Shown: positions 41,999 through 50,132 of the stretch, piece by piece
Numbering within the stretch: position 1 is the first letter of the stretch
Layout: each line of letters opens with the position of its first letter
Assembly (NCBI RefSeq): GCF_900099685.1
Contig: NZ_FNDW01000006.1
Coordinates: forward strand, 62,001-126,000
Direction of reading: 5' to 3'
From: Chryseobacterium taeanense
Lineage (GTDB): Bacteria; Bacteroidota; Bacteroidia; Flavobacteriales; Weeksellaceae
Length of the DNA: 64,000 nt
Position numbers and translations under genes: made by a program
The notes under the pieces: generated by a model
Told to the model about the DNA's origin: nothing
Seen by the model: only the letters and a program-made list of their open reading frames with translations
Database searches by the model: none

Positions 41999-42994
41999 AT
42001 GAAAAAATATATTTTAGGACTTTTTGCTGTAGCTGTTGTAGCATCATGCGTAAGCAAACAGGAAAGAGCAATGAAAAGTGCGGATAAAGACCTCATTTTA
42101 AAAACTGCCAATGAAAATTTTGCTAAAAAGAAGTGGAAAAATGCACTGGCACTTTATGACAGACTTACCAACTTGGTAGCAGGAACAGATGACGTTCCCA
42201 CTGTAGGCTTTAATACAGCTTATGCTAACTATTATGATAAGAATTTCAGGCTGGCAGGAAATCAGTTCAAAAGTTTTGCGATAAACTTTCCAAAAGATCC
42301 CAGAGCAGAAGAAGCGGCTTATATGTCTGCTTTATGCTACTATGAAGGGTCTATGGATTATAACCTCGATCAGTCTACCACACAGTCGGCCATTAATGAG
42401 CTTCAGGACTTCCTGAATAACTATCCCACTTCTGAAAGATCCAAAAACATCAATACCCTGATTGATGAATTGTCTTACAAGCTTGAATTCAAAGCTTACG
42501 AAAATGCAAGACAATATTACAAAATGGCAGAATATAAAGCAGCTAACGTTGCTTTTGAAAATGTATTGGAAGATTTCCCAAGCACAAAACTCCGTCCGCA
42601 GATTTATGATTACATCGTGAAATCAAGATATGAGCTGGCAAACAAATCGGTTTATGATCTTAAAGACGAACGTATCGAAAGTGCATTATCTTTTACAAGA
42701 CAGATTGAAAAAGAAATGCCAAATACCGATGTGGCGAAAACAGCAATGGATATCAGAGAAAAGCTTGAAAAAGAGAAAAAGGATTTTGCCGTTGTTAAAA
42801 AGCAGACTGAAGAGAGAATTGCCGTATTAACAGAAAGACAGAAAAAACTGGAGGCACAAAATGCAGAAAAGGCAAAAACCGAGCAGCAGATGAAAGATCA
42901 GGTGGATGCAGAGAAAAAAGCAACCCAGATTCGTAGAGATAGTGCCGCGATTAATACCCCTCCGCCGGCAGCGACTTTCAAAATTAAAAGATAA
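41999..42994 (+). CDS. bamD: Outer-membrane assembly factor BamD
   Basis: 331 residues. Lipoprotein signal (VVASC, cysteine at 17). TPR-type helices follow: NENFAKKKWKNALALYDRL, then AEEAAYMSALCYYEGSM and AYENARQYYKMAEYKAANVAFENVLEDFPSTKLRPQIYDYIVKSRYELA. The last 70 residues form a charged helical extension. BamD links the BAM barrel to its accessory proteins. It heads the bamD-rpoZ-coaBC-DUF4835-recN series. Confidence 0.88.
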   Translation: MKKYILGLFAVAVVASCVSKQERAMKSADKDLILKTANENFAKKKWKNALALYDRLTNLVAGTDDVPTVGFNTAYANYYDKNFRLAGNQFKSFAINFPKDPRAEEAAYMSALCYYEGSMDYNLDQSTTQSAINELQDFLNNYPTSERSKNINTLIDELSYKLEFKAYENARQYYKMAEYKAANVAFENVLEDFPSTKLRPQIYDYIVKSRYELANKSVYDLKDERIESALSFTRQIEKEMPNTDVAKTAMDIREKLEKEKKDFAVVKKQTEERIAVLTERQKKLEAQNAEKAKTEQQMKDQVDAEKKATQIRRDSAAINTPPPAATFKIKR

Positions 42995-42998
42995 TTCG

Positions 42999-43006
42999 TA
43001 AATTTG
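42999..43006 (+). promoter_or_regulatory. rpoZ promoter (-7 box)
   Basis: TAAATTTG, 5 nt after the bamD stop and 29 nt before the rpoZ start. It gives rpoZ an additional promoter inside the series. Confidence 0.5.
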
Positions 43007-43035
43007 CGAACTAAATTAAAATTAATATTCTCAAA

Positions 43036-43359
43036 ATGAGTGTAAAAGATACAAAAGCAGAAGTAAATACCATTACTTACGATAAGGATAAGATTGAAGA
43101 CAAAGTAGGCTCAATCTACGAAGCGATTGTTATCATGGGAAAAAGAGCAGAACAGATCAACGCTGAAATCCGTACGGAACTTCACAATAAGCTTGACGAG
43201 TTTGCGGTTCACAATTCCACATTAGAAGAAGTTTTCGAAAACAGAGAGCAGATCGAAATCTCAAAACACTACGAAAAACTTCCGAAACCAACTTCTATTG
43301 CTATTGAAGAATGGCTGAACGGAGATGTGTACTTCAGAAAAACTGAAGAGAGAAAATAA
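43036..43359 (+). CDS. rpoZ: RNA polymerase omega subunit, Bacteroidota form
   Basis: 107 residues. VGSIYEAIVIMGKRAEQINAE matches the RpoZ/Rpb6 core helix, and HYEKLPKPTSIAIEEWLNGDV is the extension seen in the phylum. It binds the beta-prime subunit and helps RNA polymerase assemble. A stem-loop follows the stop. Confidence 0.88.
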   Translation: MSVKDTKAEVNTITYDKDKIEDKVGSIYEAIVIMGKRAEQINAEIRTELHNKLDEFAVHNSTLEEVFENREQIEISKHYEKLPKPTSIAIEEWLNGDVYFRKTEERK

Positions 43360-43382
43360 AAATCAATGTGTTTTTTATATAT

Positions 43383-43419
43383 AAAGGTCATAAAGGAAAA
43401 TCTTTTCTTTATGACCTTT
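43383..43419 (+). terminator. Stem-loop after rpoZ
   Basis: A perfect 13-bp stem AAAGGTCATAAAG/CTTTATGACCTTT with an 11-nt loop. The T-tract is weak, so read-through into coaBC is likely. Confidence 0.6.
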
Positions 43420-43479
43420 GTTGTTGAACAGGTTTGTAAGAAAAAATAAGTAATTTAGTATTCTTAAAATTAAAATTGA

Positions 43480-44682
43480 ATGAATCTTTCCGGCAAAAAA
43501 ATTCTCATCGCGATTTCCGGAGGAATTGCAGCATACAAAATTCACTTTCTAATCAGAGATTTTATTAAAAAAGGTGCTGAAGTACAAGCGATCATGACTC
43601 CTGATGCGGAAAATTTTGTAACCAAACTCAGTATTTCCACATTGTCTAAAAAGCCTGTTTATTCAGATTTTTACAGTGACAACGGAACGTGGAACAGTCA
43701 TGTAGAAATGGCCTTATGGGCAGATGTAATGATTATTGCCCCGTGTACTGCAGGCACTTTATCGAAAATGGTTCATGGCATGTGTGATAATTTGGTCATC
43801 GCAACCTATATGTCTGCGAAATGTCCTGTTTTTATAGCTCCGGCAATGGATCTGGATATGTACGCACACCCTTCCACAAAACGAAACCTTGAGCTGGCAG
43901 AAAGTTTCGGACACATCATTATTCCCGCGGAAAATGGCGAACTCGCCAGTGGACTTGTGGGACAGGGAAGAATGTCTGAACCGGAAACAATTGCCAAAAC
44001 CATTGAAGATTTTTTTAATTCAACTACTAAAAAAACACTGGAGGGAAAAACGGTTTTAATTACGGCCGGGCCAACGTATGAAGCCATCGACCCTGTGAGA
44101 TTTATAGGAAATCATTCTTCAGGAAAAATGGGCTTTTCACTGGCAGAAGAAGCGTCAGAAAGAGGAGCGAAAGTGATTTTAATTTCGGGTCCTACTTCTC
44201 AAAAACTTCAAAATAAAAATATTGAACTTCATAAAGTAACTTCCGCAAAAGAAATGCTGCATAAGGTTTTTGAATTTTACGACATGGCAGACATAGGAAT
44301 TGCCAGTGCCGCCGTTGCAGATTATGCGCCTAAGGAAGTCGCAACAGAAAAGATCAAAAAAAATGATGATAACTTAACGATTGAATTAGTTAAAAATCCG
44401 GATATTCTTAAAACGATGGGTGATAAGAAAACCCATCAGTTCCTAGTAGGTTTCGCACTGGAAACTCAGAATGAAGAAGAAAATGCCAAGGGAAAATTAG
44501 AAAAGAAAAATCTGGATATGATTGTCCTGAATTCTCTTCGCGACGAAGGTGCCGGTTTTAAAAATGACACCAATAAAATAAAAATATTTACCCAAACGGA
44601 AAAGAAAGAGTTTGAGCTGAAATCCAAGGATGATGTTGCTAAAGATATTCTGGATTTCGTTGAATCTCAACTTTTAAAATAA
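43480..44682 (+). CDS. coaBC: Bifunctional phosphopantothenoylcysteine decarboxylase / phosphopantothenate-cysteine ligase
   Basis: 400 residues. The CoaC half has the flavin fold and active-site His in NSHVEMALWADVMIIAPC (H74), and PAMDLDMYAH in place of the usual PAMNxxMW. The CoaB half begins near residue 190 with TVLITAGPTYEAIDPVRFIGNHSSGKMG. Together they convert phosphopantothenate to phosphopantetheine in CoA synthesis. Bacteroidota commonly place it next to DUF4835 and recN. Confidence 0.95.
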   Translation: MNLSGKKILIAISGGIAAYKIHFLIRDFIKKGAEVQAIMTPDAENFVTKLSISTLSKKPVYSDFYSDNGTWNSHVEMALWADVMIIAPCTAGTLSKMVHGMCDNLVIATYMSAKCPVFIAPAMDLDMYAHPSTKRNLELAESFGHIIIPAENGELASGLVGQGRMSEPETIAKTIEDFFNSTTKKTLEGKTVLITAGPTYEAIDPVRFIGNHSSGKMGFSLAEEASERGAKVILISGPTSQKLQNKNIELHKVTSAKEMLHKVFEFYDMADIGIASAAVADYAPKEVATEKIKKNDDNLTIELVKNPDILKTMGDKKTHQFLVGFALETQNEEENAKGKLEKKNLDMIVLNSLRDEGAGFKNDTNKIKIFTQTEKKEFELKSKDDVAKDILDFVESQLLK

Positions 44683-44718
44683 TTTTAATAAATTTCCGTT
44701 CTCAATCTTTACTAGAAA

Positions 44719-45624
44719 ATGAAAAAATTAATAAGCATATTTTTACTTCTGTTTTTGTGTAATCTCAGTTTTTCGCAGGAGCTGCTGGCAACAGTGCAGG
44801 TGAATTCCCAACAGTTGGGAGGAAGTAACCAGTCTGCGTACAAAGCTTTGGAGAAAAGCCTGAGAGATTTCATCAATAATACCAGCTGGACAGGTAAGAG
44901 GCTCCAGAATTTTGAAAAGATAAAATCAAATTTTGCGATTGTTATCAGCGAAAGAGATGGAAATCGTTTCAGGGGGAGTATTGTTGTGCAGGCTGTTCGT
45001 CCTGTTTTTAACACAACCTATGAATCTCCTCTGATAAATCTTCAGGATCAGCGGTTTTCTTTTGATTATGTAGAAAATGAAAACCTTATCTTCAACGAAA
45101 GACAGTTCTCAGGAAAAAATTTAATTGATGTTATCAGTTTCTATGTATATCTTATTCTAGGTGTTGATGCCGACAGTTTCCAATCGATGGCAGGCACGCA
45201 ATGGTTTCAGAAAGCCCAGCAGATCGCCCAAAACGGAGAATCGCAGAATACATATGATGGCTGGAAACAGATCAATGAGCCCAGAAGCCGCTCTATTTTA
45301 ATCAAAGAAATCTTGAGCCCGAACTGGAGTCAACTACGCGCAACAAGCTATTCTTATCACAGAGCTGGACTGGATAACCTCTTTAATCAGGATCAGACCG
45401 CAGCTAAGAAAGTGATTTTTGATGCTCTCATGCAGCTCAAACAATACGAGAACAGTTTTCAGCAAGCCTACTATTTCAACCTCTTTATGGATACGAAAGC
45501 CGATGAGATATTCAATATTTTCAATTCCGGGAATAACGGAGGTATTGTTTTGGGAGATTTAAAAAATCTGATGACCATCATTTCTCCTAAAAGTACAGAA
45601 TCACGATGGAACAAATGGAAATAG
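44719..45624 (+). CDS. DUF4835 family protein (PorD-like, type IX secretion-associated)
   Basis: 301 residues with a signal peptide (ending FSQ, about 20). ELLATVQVNSQQLGGSNQSAYKALEKSLRDFINNTSWTGK and ESPLINLQDQRFSFDYVENENLIFNERQFSGKNLIDVISFYVYLILGVDADSF are the DUF4835 hallmarks. In recent databases the family is named type IX secretion system protein PorD; I recall the name and the local order coaBC-DUF4835-recN, but the molecular role is not shown by the sequence. It starts 36 nt after coaBC. Confidence 0.82.
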   Translation: MKKLISIFLLLFLCNLSFSQELLATVQVNSQQLGGSNQSAYKALEKSLRDFINNTSWTGKRLQNFEKIKSNFAIVISERDGNRFRGSIVVQAVRPVFNTTYESPLINLQDQRFSFDYVENENLIFNERQFSGKNLIDVISFYVYLILGVDADSFQSMAGTQWFQKAQQIAQNGESQNTYDGWKQINEPRSRSILIKEILSPNWSQLRATSYSYHRAGLDNLFNQDQTAAKKVIFDALMQLKQYENSFQQAYYFNLFMDTKADEIFNIFNSGNNGGIVLGDLKNLMTIISPKSTESRWNKWK

Positions 45625-45634
45625 AAGTCTCCAC

Positions 45635-45665
45635 TTGAATTCTGAAATCTAAAGTTCTATATTTG
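45635..45665 (+). promoter_or_regulatory. recN promoter
   Basis: TTG (45635-45637), then 20 nt, then TATATTTG (45658-45665), 27 nt before the start. This matches the full Bacteroidota consensus. Confidence 0.65.
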
Positions 45666-45692
45666 CAATAGCTAAAATAATCGCTATTATCA

Positions 45693-47342
45693 ATGCTTTC
45701 GAGAATTTATATTAAAAATTTCGCCCTGATCGATACGCTTGAAGTATCTCTTCACAACGGTTTGCAGGTAATCACCGGGGAAACGGGTGCCGGAAAGTCT
45801 ATTATTCTGGGTGCCTTGCGGCTGATTCTTGGAGAAAGAGCAGATGCAAAATCCATCTCAAAAGCAGAAGAAAAAAGCATCGTTGAAACAGAATTTTCGC
45901 TCAATAATCAGTTTAAAAAATTCTTTATTGAAAACGATCTTGATTATGAACATCAGACAATCATCCGGAGAGAAATTTTACCTTCCGGAAAGTCAAGGGC
46001 ATTTATTAATGATGTTCCGGTCACATTGGATATTCTAAAAGAATTGTCTTCCCAACTGATAGACATTCATTCTCAGTTTGAAACTTCCAATCTGTTTACT
46101 TCGGAATATCAGTTTAAAATCATCGACGGGCTTTCTGATAACAAACAGATCATCAACGATTATCAACACGAATTTTCTGATTTCCAAAGTTTAAAGATTC
46201 AACTTAAAAAACTACAGACACAGCTTTCGGAAGCTAATAAAGAAAGTGATTATAAAACTTTTTTATTAAATGAACTTGAAGAACTTTATCTTGATAATGT
46301 CGATTATGAAGAACTTCAGAACCAACTTTCTATTCAGGAAAACGCTGAAATGATTTCCGATAATCTTGCTCAGGTATTATCCAGATTTCATCAGGAAGAA
46401 GTCGGGATCTTATCTTTTTTTAATGAAGCCAAAAATAAACTCTCCAAAATTGCGGAAGTCTCCGGCAGTTTTTCTGAACTCAATGAAAGACTGGAAACTT
46501 CTTTTGTTGAATTAAAAGACATTATTTCCGAACTTGAAGATGAAGCCGAGAAAATAGAGATCAATCCGGAAAACTTAGCATTGCTTGCTGAATTGAATAA
46601 CAGAATCAATTCTCTCTTCGTAAAACATAATGTTTCCGATATAGCTGAATTAAGGCAGATCAGGGATCAACTGGCTGGCGAACAAAAAGGTGCTTCTGAT
46701 TTAGAAGCACAAATTGCTGATATCACGGAGAACATTTCCGGAAAAGAAAAAACGTTGCAGAACCTTGCCGATAAACTTTCAAAAAACAGAAAGAAAAACG
46801 TTCCTGTATTTATAAAAAAAGCAGAAGAATTATTGAAAAAACTTGGTCTTGAAAAAGCCAGGGTTGATATTGAATTGCAAAACTCAACTGAATTCAATCA
46901 GTTTGGAAAAGAGAACATCCAACTATTGTTTCAGGCGAATTCCGGATTTCCTTTAAAACCAATTCAGACAGCCATTTCAGGGGGTGAAAGATCCAGGGTT
47001 ATGTTGGCTGTAAAGAAGATTATTGCCGAAAGTGATGAACTTCCAACATTGATTTTAGACGAAATCGATACCGGAGTTTCCGGAAAAGTGGCCGAAGAAA
47101 TCGGAAACCTGATGCGCGAAATGTCTGCCGATATGCAATTGATCGTCATTTCTCATCTCGCACAGGTAGCGGCAAAAGGTAATAACAATTATAAAGTCGT
47201 GAAACAGGATGTTGCCGGAAGAACGCAATCTACCATTGTTCCACTTAATGATAAAGAGAAACTCAACGAAATTGCCCAGCTTCTTTCGGGAAGCAAAATT
47301 ACAGAAGCAGCTTTGGCGCAGGCTAAAGAATTGATAGGGTAG
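45693..47342 (+). CDS. recN: DNA repair protein RecN
   Basis: 549 residues of the SMC-like ABC ATPase family. Walker A GETGAGKS is at 29-36, a coiled-coil region fills about 155-350, and the C-terminal half has the signature ISGGERSRVMLAVK and Walker B LPTLILDEIDTGVSG. RecN acts in double-strand break repair. An independent promoter precedes it and a clear terminator follows. Confidence 0.95.
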   Translation: MLSRIYIKNFALIDTLEVSLHNGLQVITGETGAGKSIILGALRLILGERADAKSISKAEEKSIVETEFSLNNQFKKFFIENDLDYEHQTIIRREILPSGKSRAFINDVPVTLDILKELSSQLIDIHSQFETSNLFTSEYQFKIIDGLSDNKQIINDYQHEFSDFQSLKIQLKKLQTQLSEANKESDYKTFLLNELEELYLDNVDYEELQNQLSIQENAEMISDNLAQVLSRFHQEEVGILSFFNEAKNKLSKIAEVSGSFSELNERLETSFVELKDIISELEDEAEKIEINPENLALLAELNNRINSLFVKHNVSDIAELRQIRDQLAGEQKGASDLEAQIADITENISGKEKTLQNLADKLSKNRKKNVPVFIKKAEELLKKLGLEKARVDIELQNSTEFNQFGKENIQLLFQANSGFPLKPIQTAISGGERSRVMLAVKKIIAESDELPTLILDEIDTGVSGKVAEEIGNLMREMSADMQLIVISHLAQVAAKGNNNYKVVKQDVAGRTQSTIVPLNDKEKLNEIAQLLSGSKITEAALAQAKELIG

Positions 47343-47365
47343 GTTTTAACGAAATAAACGATAAC

Positions 47366-47389
47366 AGACTTCTGGATTTTCAGAGGTCT
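47366..47389 (+). terminator. recN terminator
   Basis: AGACTTCTG/CAGAGGTCT, 9 bp with one G-U pair and a 6-nt loop, then TTTTTTATTT. Confidence 0.88.
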
Positions 47390-47450
47390 TTTTTATTTGG
47401 GTATCTATTTAACATAAAAATAAAGCTATTTTTCATTTCAAAAAAATGAT

Positions 47451-47458
47451 TACTTTTG
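47451..47458 (+). promoter_or_regulatory. Promoter of the candidate structured RNA (-7 box)
   Basis: TACTTTTG, which would place transcription start near 47465. No -33 TTG at ordinary spacing was seen. Confidence 0.5.
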
Positions 47459-47464
47459 ATTTAT

Positions 47465-47640
47465 AATTTTAACGAAACAAGCGTAAGCTATCAATTTGGA
47501 ACAAAGAAAACTGCGAATCTTCTTAAAAGACCAAATTTTGATAGACTTACGCCCGTGTACTATAACTGGCACGGGCGAAGTCTTTCTTGGTCTTTGGGTT
47601 CTTCGCAGTACCTCTTTGTCAGATCGGCTTTTGCTCCGTG
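47465..47640 (+). ncRNA. Candidate structured non-coding RNA, possibly the flavobacterial 6S RNA
   Basis: The region 47501-47619 folds into one long interrupted hairpin: ACAAAG/CTTTGT, ACTGCGAA/TTCGCAGT, AAAGACCA/TGGTCTTT, then AGACTT-(A)-CGCCCGTG with CACGGGCG-AAGTCT around a 12-nt loop, about 36 pairs, with unequal internal loops in the middle. This long hairpin with a central bubble is the general 6S RNA plan (6S-Flavo in Rfam), but I cannot align it. A competing fold pairs 47481-47499 with 47531-47552. GC content is higher than in the flanks. The frame that is open across it has no ribosome-binding site or family resemblance. The ends are uncertain; no clean terminator was found after 47619. 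Confidence 0.55.
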
Positions 47641-47901
47641 CCTTTTGCATTCATTCTATATCCCAATAAATTTTTGTCTAAGGCTTTTTATTAAAATTAA
47701 TACGACAGTTTTGTCGCACTGCAAATTTATTTTTGTAAATAAGAAAAAATATTTAATTAAAAAAAATCTAAAAGCGATGAAAATATTGAATAGGTCGGGA
47801 TAAAATAATCCGTAAGAAAAAAAATAAAAATATAGGATTTTCCCTATCTTGAAATATCAAAAAAAATTATAATTTAACACTCGAAAAAAAATTAATAACA
47901 A

Positions 47902-49464
47902 ATGAAAAAAAGTTATTTTATAATGCTTATGGGATTAATCTTATTTATGTTCAGCTGCCGAACAGAAGATGCCTCATCCGACAGTTTTTCTTCTGAAAAT
48001 CAAAAAGAAAAAGCGAAGGTTTACCTCATGAAGGACGTTCCTGCTTTTAAAAATTTTCTAGAAACGAAAATAAACTCGTCCAATTACTTTTCAAAATCCA
48101 ATTCTTACGCTGCATTGCTTTTTGATAATCAACCGGTAGATGTTGTAAAGAAAGGCAACAAAACATCTTACAGTACTTTTACTAAAAAAGATGATATTGT
48201 TTATGAGATACTGGTGTACACTACAGGAGAAAAGGAATCATTCTTTATAGCACAGTATATTTCTAGCACACCAATTCCTTATCTGGATCTTACAACCTTT
48301 TCTGGTGTTGTACATTATAAGTCTTACGACGGAGAACTTATATCTAGTCTTTCTTTCGAGAACGGGATTGCAAAAACAGCCGCTAAGAATGCTGCTAAGA
48401 CAGCAATTGGCTGTTATACAGTAATTACTACACCAGTCTCCTGTATAGAAGGTTTGCATTTTCCGGGAAAACCCTGTGCTTATGCAGGAACAATTAATGC
48501 TGCTTATTACGATACACAAATTATTAACAGTTGTTTTCAGGATGAATTTTATAATGAAATAGGAAATGGTGGAAGCTACGGACCGGATGGAGGTGCAGGA
48601 AGCAATCCTGCTTATAGTCTTCCCGCACCCAGTGCTATTAATTATATGCTTACACAGATCGGTATGCAGAGCTTAAATACACAGCAGTTTTCTTATCTGC
48701 AAAATCATTTGATGGAAGCAGACAATTTAAGAGCTTATTTCTTGACGAACCAAAATGTGGATACTGCTAATTTTATGTATTGGGGAATTAATTTTTTTAT
48801 TCAAAATCCTTCAACAACTTGGGAGCAGTTTGAATATCTCATGTATAATAAAACAATATATGAAACTTCATTAGGAGATGATGACAATAACACTACGGGA
48901 GGGTATGATACTGCGGTTTATGATAATTTTGACCCATTACAACAAAATTGGCCTACAATTCCTAGTATAATACCTATTGGTAGTTTCATTGGATGGGGAT
49001 ATCCCGGAATCAAAAGAAATTGTATGGATTATGCGAAGGCACAAATTGCAATAAAAGGATTTCAAATATCTAACTATGGTGCACCAGGACAAACGTACCA
49101 AATTTATAGAGAACAAACTGGAGTTAATCAATCTAATTTAATTGCAGGACTAAGTTATCTAAAATATGCTTTGTCAAATAATATCCCTGTTATTGTTGGT
49201 GTACATGATGCTCCCGGACACCCTGGTAATGCTGATCAAACTACTGATCATTTTATAGTTATAGTAGGTATGGGATCCGATAATTCTGGTAAATACTTTA
49301 CATTTTATGATAACGCATCAGGAAGTGCAAGTTTAGGAGCCAATCCAAATAATAAACTTTATTATAATCAAGCTACAGGTATAATCTCAGGAACTTCCGC
49401 GACTCCATATGCAAACGGATTAATTTATATCTTAACACAAATTAGAAAAAGCAAATTGAAATGA
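47902..49464 (+). CDS. Lipoprotein with a C-terminal papain-like (C39-type) peptidase domain
   Basis: 520 residues. Lipobox FMFSC (C19), followed by acidic residues (RTED) that may send it to the cell surface. The N-terminal 220 residues are a beta-rich region with several cysteines (171, 181, 192, 211). The C-terminal 150 residues have the layout of a papain-like peptidase: RNCMDYAKAQ (C374), DHFIVIVGMG (H450) and FYDNASG (D470/N471), the order Cys-His-Asp/Asn. Substrate unknown. The 3' half is unusually AT-rich. It overlaps the following lipoprotein gene by 4 nt. Confidence 0.7.
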   Translation: MKKSYFIMLMGLILFMFSCRTEDASSDSFSSENQKEKAKVYLMKDVPAFKNFLETKINSSNYFSKSNSYAALLFDNQPVDVVKKGNKTSYSTFTKKDDIVYEILVYTTGEKESFFIAQYISSTPIPYLDLTTFSGVVHYKSYDGELISSLSFENGIAKTAAKNAAKTAIGCYTVITTPVSCIEGLHFPGKPCAYAGTINAAYYDTQIINSCFQDEFYNEIGNGGSYGPDGGAGSNPAYSLPAPSAINYMLTQIGMQSLNTQQFSYLQNHLMEADNLRAYFLTNQNVDTANFMYWGINFFIQNPSTTWEQFEYLMYNKTIYETSLGDDDNNTTGGYDTAVYDNFDPLQQNWPTIPSIIPIGSFIGWGYPGIKRNCMDYAKAQIAIKGFQISNYGAPGQTYQIYREQTGVNQSNLIAGLSYLKYALSNNIPVIVGVHDAPGHPGNADQTTDHFIVIVGMGSDNSGKYFTFYDNASGSASLGANPNNKLYYNQATGIISGTSATPYANGLIYILTQIRKSKLK

Positions 49465-49829
49465 GAAAGTGTTTAATTAAAATATTGGTAATTAGTGGCA
49501 TCATATTGCTCCAAGGCTGTAAAGTTCAGTATTCAGATTTAAGTGTTTTGCAATTAAAAGTACAAGATATAGGTAAAGTATGCTTAAATAGTGATGAAAA
49601 ATCCAATTTAAGTAAAATATCAAATATCAAAAGAAAATATTTTACTTCTGCAATTTACACTACAGTTGATGGTAAAAACATATGCTTTCCAATTAATGAT
49701 AAGACTTTTGACTATAATTATTATAAGCTAAATGAAGACAACATACATACAAAAGAGATAAAAATATTTTATAAAATATTCAATGTAAATAATAAAGAAA
49801 TAAAAGTTGTTTACAAAATTAATGAATGA
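49461..49829 (+). CDS. Small lipoprotein of unknown function, coupled to the peptidase-like lipoprotein
   Basis: 122 residues, ATG overlapping the upstream stop by 4 nt. Lipobox LLQGC (C20). The rest is Lys/Asn-rich with a probable beta-sandwich (YFTSAIYTTVDGKNICFPIND). The tight coupling and small size suggest a partner or inhibitor of the peptidase-like lipoprotein, but that is inference. Base composition is lower in GC than the core genes. Confidence 0.65.
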   Translation: MRKCLIKILVISGIILLQGCKVQYSDLSVLQLKVQDIGKVCLNSDEKSNLSKISNIKRKYFTSAIYTTVDGKNICFPINDKTFDYNYYKLNEDNIHTKEIKIFYKIFNVNNKEIKVVYKINE

Positions 49830-50132
49830 TAGTAGTATATCTTATTAAAGCCAAGTACAATAATGTCAATGGAAATACAATTAGTATTTCTTGGGCTGAA
49901 GAATAAAAAATGATTTATATATAATACTTATAGAAACAAATGAAATAAGTCCTTGAATTGGATTAATTAAATGACAAATAATTATAATAAATATATTTTT
50001 TGTATAAGATTTTTAAGAAAAAAAGTAAAAACTCAGACCGCAGAAATCTCTGCGGTTTTGTTTTTCTATCCATATAAATTCAATTTCTGTAACATTTTTA
50101 TCCTTATATTGACTAATGTAAAAAAGATAACT
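49830..50132. other. Intergenic stretch with a possible coupled mini-ORF and a terminator
   Basis: 303 nt. A 26-codon frame (49826-49906) begins at an ATG that overlaps the preceding TGA by 4 nt and encodes MIVVYLIKAKYNNVNGNTIS followed by ISWAEE. It is either a tiny coupled peptide, the displaced end of a frameshifted gene, or chance. Very AT-rich DNA follows up to the hairpin at 50037. Confidence 0.35.
50037..50056 (+). terminator. Terminator of the lipoprotein pair
   Basis: ACCGCAGA-aatc-TCTGCGGT, a perfect 8-bp stem followed by TTTGTTTTT. Confidence 0.82.

Larger units (their letters stand above)
47343..47901. other. Intergenic stretch between recN and the lipoprotein gene
   Basis: 559 nt. 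It holds, in order, the recN terminator, a promoter and the candidate structured RNA, a short hairpin CGACA-gttt-TGTCG at about 47703-47716, and a -7 box TATTTTTG at 47728-47735 that could serve the lipoprotein gene at 47902 with a long AT-rich leader. Confidence 0.6.

Noticed and set aside
47703-47716. Hairpin CGACA-gttt-TGTCG as a terminator of the structured RNA
   Set aside because: Only 5 bp and followed by GCACTGC with no T-tract.
47456-47803. An open frame of 115 codons across the recN-downstream region
   Set aside because: It starts without a ribosome-binding site, shows no family resemblance, and overlaps a strongly structured region better explained as RNA.
49971-50132. A 54-residue N-terminal extension of the DUF5687 protein
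   Set aside because: The extension spans a clear terminator hairpin (50037-50056); the ATG at 50133 fits the family start.
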